From assembly GCA_028701945.1 (NCBI GenBank), contig JAQVPT010000171.1:1-7712 (forward strand): a DNA stretch of 7,712 nucleotides, in the 5' to 3' direction. Shown here one piece after another: positions 1 through 6,809 of the stretch. The translations under genes were made by a program, and so were the position numbers. The stretch is from Bacteroidales bacterium (lineage in GTDB: Bacteria; Bacteroidota; Bacteroidia; Bacteroidales; ML635J-15). Within the stretch, counting starts at the first letter, position 1. Each line of letters begins with the position of its first letter. Below the pieces are notes generated by a model. That model searched no databases. It saw only the letters and a list, made by a program, of their open reading frames with translations, and was not told the DNA's origin.

Positions 1-43
1 TGTAAGGATTTGCTAGCAAGTAATTTACCGATCACCGAATTGA

Positions 44-73
44 TTGGAATTGTAAAATTATTATTTAATTTTG
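44..73 (+). promoter_or_regulatory. Bacteroidota-type promoter for the 81-617 gene
   Basis: The sequence TAATTTTG at 66-73 fits the Bacteroidota -7 consensus TAnnTTTG exactly. A TTG at 44-46 lies 19 bases upstream, which is the usual spacing for the -33 element of the primary sigma factor in this phylum. Transcription from this box would begin only a few bases after position 73, about 77-81, so the ATG at 81 would sit at or almost at the 5' end of the mRNA. No ribosome binding site is visible between the box and the ATG. Positions 1-43 show no other feature I can support. Box and spacing are read directly; use of this promoter is inferred. Confidence 0.6.
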
Positions 74-80
74 TAGATAC

Positions 81-617
81 ATGAAAAACTTGTTTTTAAT
101 TATAGCCTTACTCTTAGCAAGTGTCGTTGGCAATGCCCAAGAAAGGCGTCCGATTATGTTGGGAATTAGTCCAGCAGCTACATTTAACAAGGATTATCCG
201 AGTGGGGCATTTGATTTAAATATATGCCCAATTGCCATACAATTTCCCGCGATAATAAATAATTTAGACATTAGACTTTTAGGGCTTGTAAACTACGGAT
301 TTAGGAATTATAATTCTGCGATAATTAGTGTAGGTGGAGAACTCACACTTCCATATCATTTTGATTTTGGTAATGGGCACAAATTTATTTCTAAAGGATT
401 TTTTATTGGACCAGGTGTCGCATACAAACGAAATGTACATTATTTACACAGCAATACATCTATATTTCTTGAACCTGGATACCATTTTTTGTTTAACGAA
501 AACTTTTCTCTTATTATTGATTTTCAATATGGACGAAAATATTTTAGATATGATAGCGGACAAAAAGTAACACAAAACCACCTTGGGCTTAAAATTGTAT
601 TGGGGTGGTGGATATAA
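81..617 (+). CDS. small exported outer-membrane beta-barrel-like protein
   Basis: A 178-residue protein of no family I can name. Residues 1-20 form a classic signal peptide: Lys at position 2-3 region, a hydrophobic core (LFLIIALLLASVV), then a GNAQ cleavage region, leaving a mature protein of about 158 residues. The mature part has many short stretches of alternating hydrophobic and polar residues separated by Gly/Asn/Asp turns, for example FISKGFFIGPGVAY and FSLIIDFQYGRKYF, and ends in an aromatic-rich strand, GLKIVLGWWI. That pattern and size fit a small 8- to 10-stranded outer-membrane barrel, though the final residue is Ile rather than the usual Phe. The start is fixed by the signal peptide and by a promoter ending eight bases upstream. 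It is monocistronic and converges on recO. A periplasmic beta-sandwich protein is the main alternative. The function is unknown. Confidence 0.75.
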   Translation: MKNLFLIIALLLASVVGNAQERRPIMLGISPAATFNKDYPSGAFDLNICPIAIQFPAIINNLDIRLLGLVNYGFRNYNSAIISVGGELTLPYHFDFGNGHKFISKGFFIGPGVAYKRNVHYLHSNTSIFLEPGYHFLFNENFSLIIDFQYGRKYFRYDSGQKVTQNHLGLKIVLGWWI

Positions 618-640
618 ACGGTTAATCATTTTCTCTGTTC

Positions 641-677
641 TTATACCAATTTGATATCAAAACGACCGAAATAAATT
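641..677 (+). repeat. left terminal inverted repeat of the 641-805 element
   Basis: The outer 37 bases of the left arm pair with 771-805. Relative to the right arm there are only single mismatches at 642, 651 and 655, a mismatch pair at 664-665, and a 2-base insertion at 670-671. The arm also contains a local perfect 10-base palindrome, TTGATATCAA, at 651-660, which the right arm does not keep. Confidence 0.6.
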
Positions 678-770
678 TAAAATATTTTTTTGTTTTACAA
701 TCTTCAAATTTTCAGCATAGCAACAGTTACGGTTAAAATTTTAAGAGCAGTAAAACGGGAAAAGATACGG

Positions 771-805
771 AATTTATCGGGTGTTTTGATGTCATATTGG
801 TATTA
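771..805 (-). repeat. right terminal inverted repeat of the 641-805 element
   Basis: Read on the minus strand from 805, this arm starts TAATACCAAT and continues through ATGACATCAAAAC and CCGATAAATT. It matches the left arm at most positions. Outside it, from 806 to 886, I see no gene, no clear hairpin and no promoter, only 3' flanking sequence of recO. Confidence 0.6.
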
Positions 806-886
806 CTTCCTTTGCTCTCTTGCTATTTTCTATTTGCACGCTGAGCCTAATCGAAAAGACAATCGAACAACAGAACTGACAAACAA

Positions 887-1618
887 CTATGCTGTAAAAA
901 CCTCGTTGAGTACTTTAAGAGATTTTATTTCAGGGAAATTTTCAATATGTAAACTATAATAAAGGATTAAACTTAACAAGAGTTTTTTTCTTACCGCATA
1001 ATTGACATTAAATTGACATAAGGAAGAAATGCTAATTGAAAGTAATTCAGACAAAGCAGAGCTTAATTTAATATCAAGCGATTCTTCTTCAGTTGTAGAA
1101 ACAGGCAAAAACATTCCTTCGCGTAAATTAAAAAAAGGAGTTAATTCAGAATGATTATTTGTTATTTGAAATCCCAAGAATTTTGCATATTCCTTTAAGA
1201 AAAAAAGATGGATGTTTTGAGTTAAACCGGCTTGCTTATTAAGATTAACGATAAGTGTCCTAAAATAATTATAAAAGTTTGTGTCTGGTTGTTCATCTTT
1301 TAATGTTTTAACAATAATCTCCGCAATAAACTGAGCAACAGAGGCTTTGTAAACATCCATACAAATATTATTCATATTTTCTACATAATTACAATATTTT
1401 AATGTCTGAATATTACGTGTTGATTTTAAATTTAACTCTGTTTCAACAATATTTAGTGGAAAGAACAAAGAAGGTTTGATTTTATCTTTTGACTTTGAAT
1501 TAGATATTCTCACAAAAGCTGCAATTCTGCCAGCTTCTTTAGTAAACAAATTCACAATATACGATGAGTCGCTGTATTTTATTTTACTGAGAACAATAGC
1601 TTCGGTTTTGATATTCAT
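887..1618 (-). CDS. recO: DNA repair protein RecO
   Basis: RecO works in the RecFOR pathway. It binds single-stranded DNA and SSB and helps RecR load RecA at gaps. The 243-residue product has the family's N-terminal opening, MNIKTEAIVLSKIKYSDSS, followed by an OB-fold-like region to about residue 80 (IVNLFTKEAGRIAAFVR), then a helical domain (KASVAQFIAEIIVKTL, residues 91-106; HLFFLKEYAKFLGF, 137-150). The end, ENFPEIKSLKVLNEVF, is typical of Bacteroidota RecO. The zinc-type Cys cluster of many RecO proteins is absent; only Cys 76, 86 and 201 are present. I chose the ATG at 1618 because it starts the family's N-terminus; the reading frame runs further up to 1717, but that part lies inside porZ and has no RecO similarity. 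The start follows the porZ stop by four bases, and a GAGGAA overlapping that stop may support coupled translation. Confidence 0.93.
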   Translation of the reverse strand: MNIKTEAIVLSKIKYSDSSYIVNLFTKEAGRIAAFVRISNSKSKDKIKPSLFFPLNIVETELNLKSTRNIQTLKYCNYVENMNNICMDVYKASVAQFIAEIIVKTLKDEQPDTNFYNYFRTLIVNLNKQAGLTQNIHLFFLKEYAKFLGFQITNNHSELTPFFNLREGMFLPVSTTEEESLDIKLSSALSELLSISISSLCQFNVNYAVRKKLLLSLILYYSLHIENFPEIKSLKVLNEVFTA

Positions 1619-1622
1619 TTCC

Positions 1623-3989
1623 TCAATTAATGAATAAGATTTTAGTAATATCAGTTTTTGAACCTGTTTCGTTAGAAGAAAACACCAAATAAACACCTGT
1701 ATGCACTTTATTACCATTCAAATCTTTACCATACCAAACGGCAGAACCGCCTTCGGAACGAGTTTCAAATACTAGGTTTCCTGATATATCAGTAATTTTG
1801 ACATATGAACCTGCCACTAGGCCAGAAACAGTAATAGGTCCAGTGTAATCAGGTTTTACAGGATTAGGAAACGCATAAACTCCAACATAGTCATCCGATG
1901 CCTCTGTCGCAGTATTTCGATAAGATATCATACCTCTAGCAGTACCAAAAAACACCTCTCCAGTTTCGGGAATAATAGAAATAGAAATAATATTATTATC
2001 TAATAATGGACTATTCTCGGTGGTAAAGTGGTAAATTTCTTTAAGTCCATCTTCACTTGTGTAATACACACCCCCTGTTTGAGTTCCAAACCATTTTTTA
2101 TTTGCCCCGTCAACATAAATTGCGCTTACAATTTCGTTTGCAAGAAGGATATCAGCATTATCGGTACCGTCATCTCGTGGTATTTTAACCTGCCGTCCTT
2201 GGTAGGCACCGGATTCAAAAACATCTTCAGGATTATAATACACTACAACACCTTTATTTGTTCCAACCCATATATTCCCATCTTTATCTTCGGCTATAGA
2301 ATAAACATCATTACTAACAATCTCTCCATCTTCATTTATTACACTAAATTGGCGAAATCTATCATCATTTTTATAATCTATCGTTTTATTATCATCAAAT
2401 GCAAACAGTCCACTACCTTGCGGCAAAATCGCCCATTTATGATTATTTTTTGTTACAATAATCCTACCGATATTCTTTCCACCAAGCAGCGATGAATAAT
2501 CAAAACTATGCCAATTACCATCAGTTGTCATAACATGAAATTGAGGGGCAGTAAGTGAATTTGCAACCCAAAGATTTCCATCGGAATCAAAATCTAATCC
2601 TCCAATTCTGATATAATCAACAGAAGGTACTTTCTGCAATGTGGAGTTTTCGTCATTATAAACTTTGTACAATTGATTATTTCTCATTTCGACAAGCCCA
2701 TGTATCCAAGAACCTAAGAAGCATCTAGTTTTATCATTAGGATCAATTTTAACTCTAACAAAATCGCGTAAATCGATCGATTGAAAAGCATTAGTATTAT
2801 CGTATGTGTTCCACATTTGTTGAGAAAAATGATAATAAGTACCTCTTTTCCAATTTGGGCTCCAGGACAAATTCATACCACCAGAAACACCGACAAGCTC
2901 CTTCCCCACTGCGTCCATATCAAACACCTCATAGCCGCTAGGTCCGTTGACAGAAATTTTATCATACTTCCATGAAACTGGATTATGAACAAGCCCATAA
3001 ACACCATCAGCTATCCAAATGCCTTCGCGTCCATCATGAATTGCGAAATTTGGTTTTAGGCCTGTGCCCCCATCTGGAAAACTAAATTCCCACACATGTC
3101 TTTTCTCATTTAAATCAGCGTCATATATTTTCATCCAAAAACTTGCACATAAATAAAATTCATCATCATTTCCACCAAGATACACAACTTCAGTTATCGC
3201 ATTATCAAAATAGTCCCAACTATTTCCGTTAAACACGAGTACAGTATCTGCATTTGCAGCATCAACATTATTAAAACTAGCAAGTAGGTATCCATTGATA
3301 AAATATAGATGTTCGTAATTTTGACCTGACATCCAACTTAATGAACCAGTCTGATTTATATCGGAAAGAATTTCCCATTTTGAAAAATCGACTAAAGCAT
3401 TATTAAGATTACCCTTTAAAATCCCTTTATTTGTGGCAACATAGACATTACCGTCATTAATATCGATTGCATTGATTTTAACATTAGTGCCATTCTCTCC
3501 TACATACCAGGTTTTTCGAATTTCCAATCGTTTAATATCAACAACCACAATTCCAAACCCCAATCCAAGATAAGCAATATCATCTACAAAATCCATACAA
3601 TAAATTGCTTTGTCGCTATTCATCGATTTTCGTTTAATGTCGCTGATATTAATAATTTCGCTACCATTAATTAAGTCGATATTACCATTTTTATATCCTA
3701 AAACAACATAACCAGTTGCTTGATTATAACCAATAGATTTAACACCACTATCGCTTAAGCCGCTGATTTTTGAGAGTTTTGACGTTTCGCCAGTAGTTGT
3801 AGAATATTTCAACAAACCTACATCAGTAAGCATATAAACATCTGAACCAGCCACAGCAATCATTGCTCCGCTATTATATGGAAGATGATCTCTCCACTGC
3901 CCAACAGCAATTTGTCCAAAAGAAAACAACGATACAATCAGGAAAAAGATAAAGCTTCCGAAAAAATTTATTTTTTGTATATTACTCAT
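1623..3989 (-). CDS. porZ: type IX secretion system surface protein PorZ
   Basis: PorZ is a cell-surface part of the type IX secretion attachment complex (PorU, PorV, PorQ, PorZ). In Porphyromonas gingivalis it binds anionic LPS and helps PorU attach it to secreted cargo. The 788-residue protein begins with a signal peptide (hydrophobic core FIFFLIVSLFSFG, residues about 12-25) that probably ends at one of the Gln residues before WRDHLPYN. Two beta-propellers follow, with repeated blades such as DVYMLTDVGLLKYS (about 50-63) and a regulator-propeller repeat, VYSIAEDKDGNIWVGTNKG (about 558-576). From about residue 700 there is a type-A C-terminal sorting domain: FPNP at 707-710, a Gly-rich beta-sandwich, GVYLV and a terminal KILFIN. 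Length matches known PorZ (about 780 residues). Pairing with recO supports the call. The first ATG is used because it gives the complete signal peptide. No frame breaks or missing parts are seen. Confidence 0.9.
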   Translation of the reverse strand: MSNIQKINFFGSFIFFLIVSLFSFGQIAVGQWRDHLPYNSGAMIAVAGSDVYMLTDVGLLKYSTTTGETSKLSKISGLSDSGVKSIGYNQATGYVVLGYKNGNIDLINGSEIINISDIKRKSMNSDKAIYCMDFVDDIAYLGLGFGIVVVDIKRLEIRKTWYVGENGTNVKINAIDINDGNVYVATNKGILKGNLNNALVDFSKWEILSDINQTGSLSWMSGQNYEHLYFINGYLLASFNNVDAANADTVLVFNGNSWDYFDNAITEVVYLGGNDDEFYLCASFWMKIYDADLNEKRHVWEFSFPDGGTGLKPNFAIHDGREGIWIADGVYGLVHNPVSWKYDKISVNGPSGYEVFDMDAVGKELVGVSGGMNLSWSPNWKRGTYYHFSQQMWNTYDNTNAFQSIDLRDFVRVKIDPNDKTRCFLGSWIHGLVEMRNNQLYKVYNDENSTLQKVPSVDYIRIGGLDFDSDGNLWVANSLTAPQFHVMTTDGNWHSFDYSSLLGGKNIGRIIVTKNNHKWAILPQGSGLFAFDDNKTIDYKNDDRFRQFSVINEDGEIVSNDVYSIAEDKDGNIWVGTNKGVVVYYNPEDVFESGAYQGRQVKIPRDDGTDNADILLANEIVSAIYVDGANKKWFGTQTGGVYYTSEDGLKEIYHFTTENSPLLDNNIISISIIPETGEVFFGTARGMISYRNTATEASDDYVGVYAFPNPVKPDYTGPITVSGLVAGSYVKITDISGNLVFETRSEGGSAVWYGKDLNGNKVHTGVYLVFSSNETGSKTDITKILFIN

Positions 3990-3996
3990 TTAACAT

Positions 3997-4026
3997 CAAG
4001 TTTATTGATAGATAACTCAAAATCAA
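3997..4026 (-). promoter_or_regulatory. candidate internal promoter for porZ-recO
   Basis: In the 61-base gap between rdgB and porZ the minus strand carries TTG (4026-4024), then 19 bases, then TAAACTTG (4004-3997). The second box matches the Bacteroidota -7 consensus TAnnTTTG at five of six fixed positions. It ends seven bases before the porZ ATG, so the transcript would be nearly leaderless, as for the 81-617 gene. One mismatch in an AT-rich gap keeps confidence low; porZ may simply be read from the upstream genes. Confidence 0.3.
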
Positions 4027-4050
4027 GCAAATTATTTTATTATTTAACAA

Positions 4051-4638
4051 TTATCTCTGGTAATGTCTCAGAAAGTAAAACAGTTTTTGCATTGCAATTG
4101 CCCTATGACTAATCGAATTTTTGAGAAAAGCTGGTAACTCTGCAAAAGTATCGGATAATCCTTCGGGAACAAAAACAGCATCATAACCAAATCCACCAGA
4201 TCCTCGTTTCTCAGTAATTATTTCTCCCTTTATTTCTCCTTCAAAGAAATATTCTTTACCATCGAGAACAAGGGCAACTACAGTTCTAAAACGTGCAGAA
4301 CGATAAGGCGTATCCCCCATTTCACTTAAAAGCTTCTCGATATTATCATTAGAATCACATTGGTCGCCTGCATATCGTGCTGAAAAAGCTCCTGGACTAC
4401 CATTAAGAACATCGACTTCAAGTCCAGTATCATCGGCGAAACAATTAATCATACATTTTTCATAAATATACCTAGCCTTTTGAAGTGCATTACCTTCAAG
4501 AGTATCCTGATCTTCGGGAATTGTGTCTATACAATTAATATCATTAAGACTCAAGATATCAAACTTACCATCGGCAATTTCATTAACCTCTTTTAACTTA
4601 TGCTTGTTATTTGTTGCAAAAACGAATTTGTGCTCCAT
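4051..4638 (-). CDS. rdgB: RdgB/HAM1 family non-canonical purine NTP pyrophosphatase
   Basis: This cytosolic enzyme hydrolyses dITP, XTP and ITP to the monophosphate plus pyrophosphate and keeps deaminated purines out of DNA and RNA. The 195-residue protein is full length (E. coli 197). It has the nucleotide-binding opening FATNNKHKLKEV (residues 7-18), the acidic motif FADDTGLEVDVLNGSPG (67-83) with the presumed catalytic Asp70, SARYAGD (86-92), GFGYDAVFVPEG (149-160) and the C-terminal SHRAIAMQKL (177-186). Ala replaces the common Pro in the GFGYD(P) motif. The ATG at 4638 is one base after the stop of the preceding secreted-protein gene, with no Shine-Dalgarno sequence, which points to translational coupling. 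Confidence 0.95.
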   Translation of the reverse strand: MEHKFVFATNNKHKLKEVNEIADGKFDILSLNDINCIDTIPEDQDTLEGNALQKARYIYEKCMINCFADDTGLEVDVLNGSPGAFSARYAGDQCDSNDNIEKLLSEMGDTPYRSARFRTVVALVLDGKEYFFEGEIKGEIITEKRGSGGFGYDAVFVPEGLSDTFAELPAFLKNSISHRAIAMQKLFYFLRHYQR

Positions 4639-4639
4639 A

Positions 4640-5467
4640 TTAAAATTTTATATTATTTACAATTTGCCGAATAACTTCTGGAAAATATAGATTAGCAACT
4701 TCTTTTTTATCATCGAGATCAAAAGAGATTTCAGTTGTTCCAAAACTTCCGTGCATTAGTTTAGCTTCTGCATTAAATAAACTAAAGTGTACTCTAATAG
4801 TTCTCTTAGCTTCAGAGTTTCCACTTAAATATGGGTCGTTGTAATTGCCCTTAATGTCAAACTGATTGATAAACAAAAAATAATCGATATTGCGTCGATT
4901 TGCAATTTGGGAAAGCACTTCTGGTTGATGAAAAACGATATGAAGGTATTTGTCTCCCACAGGTTGACGTTTACCAACTATTTCGCCGTTTACTATTCTG
5001 GTGCGGGAGTTTTCAATTTCTTGAAGCTTATTTTGTTGATTTTTCTCATGACGTTTTCGCTGAAAATAATTCATTTTTTCGATATCGTCAGGATGCTCAG
5101 GGGCATTTTGCATGGCAAGTCTTAACTCATAGCTAATAATTGAGTATAAGTCTGAAATATCTTCTTGTGCTTGCCGTGTATTATCAGTCAAAAGACTAAC
5201 TACTACGCAAGAATCAATCATTGCATTATATAATTGCAGATTAAACTGTTCACGAAAATACATCATTATTTCATCATGAGTTTCACCAGATTGCTTGGCC
5301 ATAATAGCGGTAGCATCATTATAATAGATGCGTGAATCGAAAGGCACCAATAGAACTCTTTTTGTTCTATCCTCACTTTTATTAAAGTCAAGATATTCTT
5401 GCGAATAAGTGCCAATAGAACATATCAGAGTCAAAATCAATAACAGAAATATTTTTTGCATTTTCAT
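4640..5467 (-). CDS. secreted protein of unknown function
   Basis: I do not recognise this 275-residue protein. It starts with a signal peptide: MKMQK, hydrophobic core IFLLLILTLICSIG, then a probable cleavage after YSQ at residue 23. There is no proper lipobox around Cys16, so it is likely periplasmic or loosely envelope-bound rather than a lipoprotein. The mature part opens with a strand, KRVLLVPFD, then a helical stretch (QFNLQLYNAMIDSCVVVSLL). A highly charged middle (about 125-160, KRHEKNQQNKLQEIENSRTR) is followed by a beta-rich C-terminal part with NIDYFLFINQFDIKGNY and RTIRVHFSLFNAEAKLMHG. The LLVPF opening and late beta strands loosely recall envelope proteins of the CsgG or LpoB/penicillin-binding activator kind, but no motif proves this. 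It lies 40 bases after rseP and 1 base before rdgB, so it is probably co-transcribed. A second in-frame ATG lies at 5461. Confidence 0.75.
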   Translation of the reverse strand: MKMQKIFLLLILTLICSIGTYSQEYLDFNKSEDRTKRVLLVPFDSRIYYNDATAIMAKQSGETHDEIMMYFREQFNLQLYNAMIDSCVVVSLLTDNTRQAQEDISDLYSIISYELRLAMQNAPEHPDDIEKMNYFQRKRHEKNQQNKLQEIENSRTRIVNGEIVGKRQPVGDKYLHIVFHQPEVLSQIANRRNIDYFLFINQFDIKGNYNDPYLSGNSEAKRTIRVHFSLFNAEAKLMHGSFGTTEISFDLDDKKEVANLYFPEVIRQIVNNIKF

Positions 5468-5507
5468 TTATTTTATATTCTGATAAGATTTAAAATAATT
5501 TTAAAAA

Positions 5508-6809
5508 TCAGAACAGATTAATAATATCATTTCCAATTACAAACACCATTAGTGCGAGCAATATCAACATTCCAATAACCTGAACGGTCTCCATAAATTT
5601 ATCTGATAATTTTTTGCGTGTTACTGCCTCTATTGTAAGGAAAAGTGCATGTCCACCATCAAGAGCAGGAATTGGCAAAATATTAACGAAAGCCAGTATC
5701 ATCGAAATAATACCGGTTAGCTTCCAAAATTTAGACCAATCCCAAACACCACCATAAACTTTTGCGATTCCGATTGGTCCCTGCAAGCTATCTTTTGCTT
5801 TTTCTTTACCGCTAAAAATAAGTCCAAACCCCTTAATATTTGCATGTAAAGATTCAAAAGCATCAGCCCAGCCATATTTCATGGCAGTAACAAAGTTATA
5901 GTTTTTTGTTTCGTATGCTGGGAAAGAAGGATATATTCCAATTCTTCCAAGACTATCAACATTTATCATTAAAGTATCAATCGAGAGATTTGCGTCAACG
6001 ATAAATTCTAATTCTTTTCCCTTATTAGACATTAGTATTTCTTTGAGCCCGCCAAAACTTTGAATAGATTTATTATTAATCGTCAAAATTTTTGCACCAG
6101 GTTTCATTCCAGATTTTTCAGCAGACATTCCTTCAACAAGACTATCAACCGTAAAAGGAAAATTATCCAAAGAAATAAATTCACCACCGTTTTTTAAGAA
6201 TGAGTACAAAGTGTCGGTCATTTCAAGGTCAAATGTTTCTCCACCCCTATTTACGGTAATTATTTCTGCAAAAAATATTTTTGTCGAAAACACATCTTCA
6301 TATCTGACAGTAGGTTTTCCATCTATTGCGACAACTTTATCGCCCGACTCAAAGCCAAGATATCTGGCATATGGATATGCGTATATTCCTTGCTCAATAT
6401 TATCGACAGGCAGGTATGACTTGGTAAAAACCAAATGACACATTGTCAAGATTAATACAGCTGCAATAACATTCATTGTAACCCCACCTAACATAACAAT
6501 CAAACGCTGCCAGGCTGGTTTAGATCGAAATTCCCACTCCTTTGGTTCTTCCTTTAACTGCTTAGTATCAAGCGACTCATCAATCATTCCAGAAATTTTG
6601 ACATATCCGCCTAGAGGAACCCAACCAATACCAAATTCGGTATCGCCAATTTTTTTACTCCATATTTTAAACCACGGGTCAAAAAAGATAAAGAATTTTG
6701 TAACTCTAATCCCGAACATTCTAGCAGTAATATAATGTCCAAATTCATGAATAAGTACCAATAACGAAAGTGCCAGAATTAATTGTCCAGCCATAATAAG
6801 TCCTGTCAT
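5508..6809 (-). CDS. rseP: site-2 intramembrane zinc metalloprotease RseP
   Basis: RseP cuts single-span membrane substrates, typically anti-sigma factors and signal peptide remnants, inside the cytoplasmic membrane. The 433-residue protein has the zinc motif HEFGH (residues 21-25) in the first membrane segment and the LDG motif in NILPIPALDGG (376-386, Asp384 as third zinc ligand). Membrane segments lie at about 6-24, 105-127, 364-382 and 410-429. The membrane-associated loop GWVPLGGYVKISGM (62-75) is typical. Two PDZ domains are visible between the membrane segments, at about 138-200 (LGFESGDKVVAIDGKP) and 218-292 (SGMKPGAKILTINNKS). All catalytic residues are present. The ATG at 6809 directly abuts the dxr stop and puts HExxH at the position usual in the phylum. 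A second ATG at 6794 has an AGGA six bases upstream and cannot be excluded. The target in this organism is unknown. Confidence 0.95.
   Translation of the reverse strand: MTGLIMAGQLILALSLLVLIHEFGHYITARMFGIRVTKFFIFFDPWFKIWSKKIGDTEFGIGWVPLGGYVKISGMIDESLDTKQLKEEPKEWEFRSKPAWQRLIVMLGGVTMNVIAAVLILTMCHLVFTKSYLPVDNIEQGIYAYPYARYLGFESGDKVVAIDGKPTVRYEDVFSTKIFFAEIITVNRGGETFDLEMTDTLYSFLKNGGEFISLDNFPFTVDSLVEGMSAEKSGMKPGAKILTINNKSIQSFGGLKEILMSNKGKELEFIVDANLSIDTLMINVDSLGRIGIYPSFPAYETKNYNFVTAMKYGWADAFESLHANIKGFGLIFSGKEKAKDSLQGPIGIAKVYGGVWDWSKFWKLTGIISMILAFVNILPIPALDGGHALFLTIEAVTRKKLSDKFMETVQVIGMLILLALMVFVIGNDIINLF

Larger units (their letters stand above)
641..805. mobile_element. long palindromic MITE-like element, possible bidirectional terminator
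   Basis: This non-coding stretch is an imperfect palindrome. Positions 641-719 read against the reverse complement of 728-805. I count about 58 Watson-Crick matches over roughly 77 aligned positions, with one 2-base bulge (670-671) and one 1-base bulge (749), plus about 6 G-U pairs if transcribed. The loop is near 720-727. The best-conserved parts are the ends (TACCAAT at 644-650 against ATTGGTA at 796-802; ATCAAAAC at 656-663), CCGA..TAAATT at 666-677, GTTTTAC at 692-698 and AAATTTT at 706-712. No credible protein is encoded. A non-coding, symmetric structure of this length between convergent genes fits a MITE or other mobile hairpin repeat. A large hairpin here could also terminate transcription from both sides. 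The structure is seen; mobility is inferred, and no second copy lies in this window. Confidence 0.55.

Noticed and set aside
733..744. Perfect 12-base palindrome TTAAAATTTTAA
   Set aside because: It is low-complexity AT sequence inside the arm of the larger 641-805 structure and needs no separate explanation.
807..886. Search for an ordinary rho-independent terminator after recO
   Set aside because: I found only short direct repeats (AATCGAA at 850 and 861) and no GC-rich hairpin followed by a T run.
690..959. Plus-strand open frame of 89 codons starting with TTG
   Set aside because: It begins inside the palindromic element, has no ribosome binding site or promoter, and its 3' third lies antisense to recO.
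1619..1717. 33-codon N-terminal extension of recO
   Set aside because: It lies wholly within the porZ sorting-domain coding region and has no RecO-like sequence; the family N-terminus begins at the ATG at 1618.
2028..2495. 155-codon plus-strand open frame antisense to porZ
   Set aside because: It is rich in Ile, Phe and Cys with no domain, as expected from the reverse of an AT-rich coding region, and porZ is unbroken across it.
6623..6650. ACCAATACCAAATTCGGTATCGCCAAT in rseP, which resembles the ends of the palindromic element
   Set aside because: It encodes the conserved membrane-loop residues near GDTEFGIGW; the similarity is short and lacks the rest of the arm.
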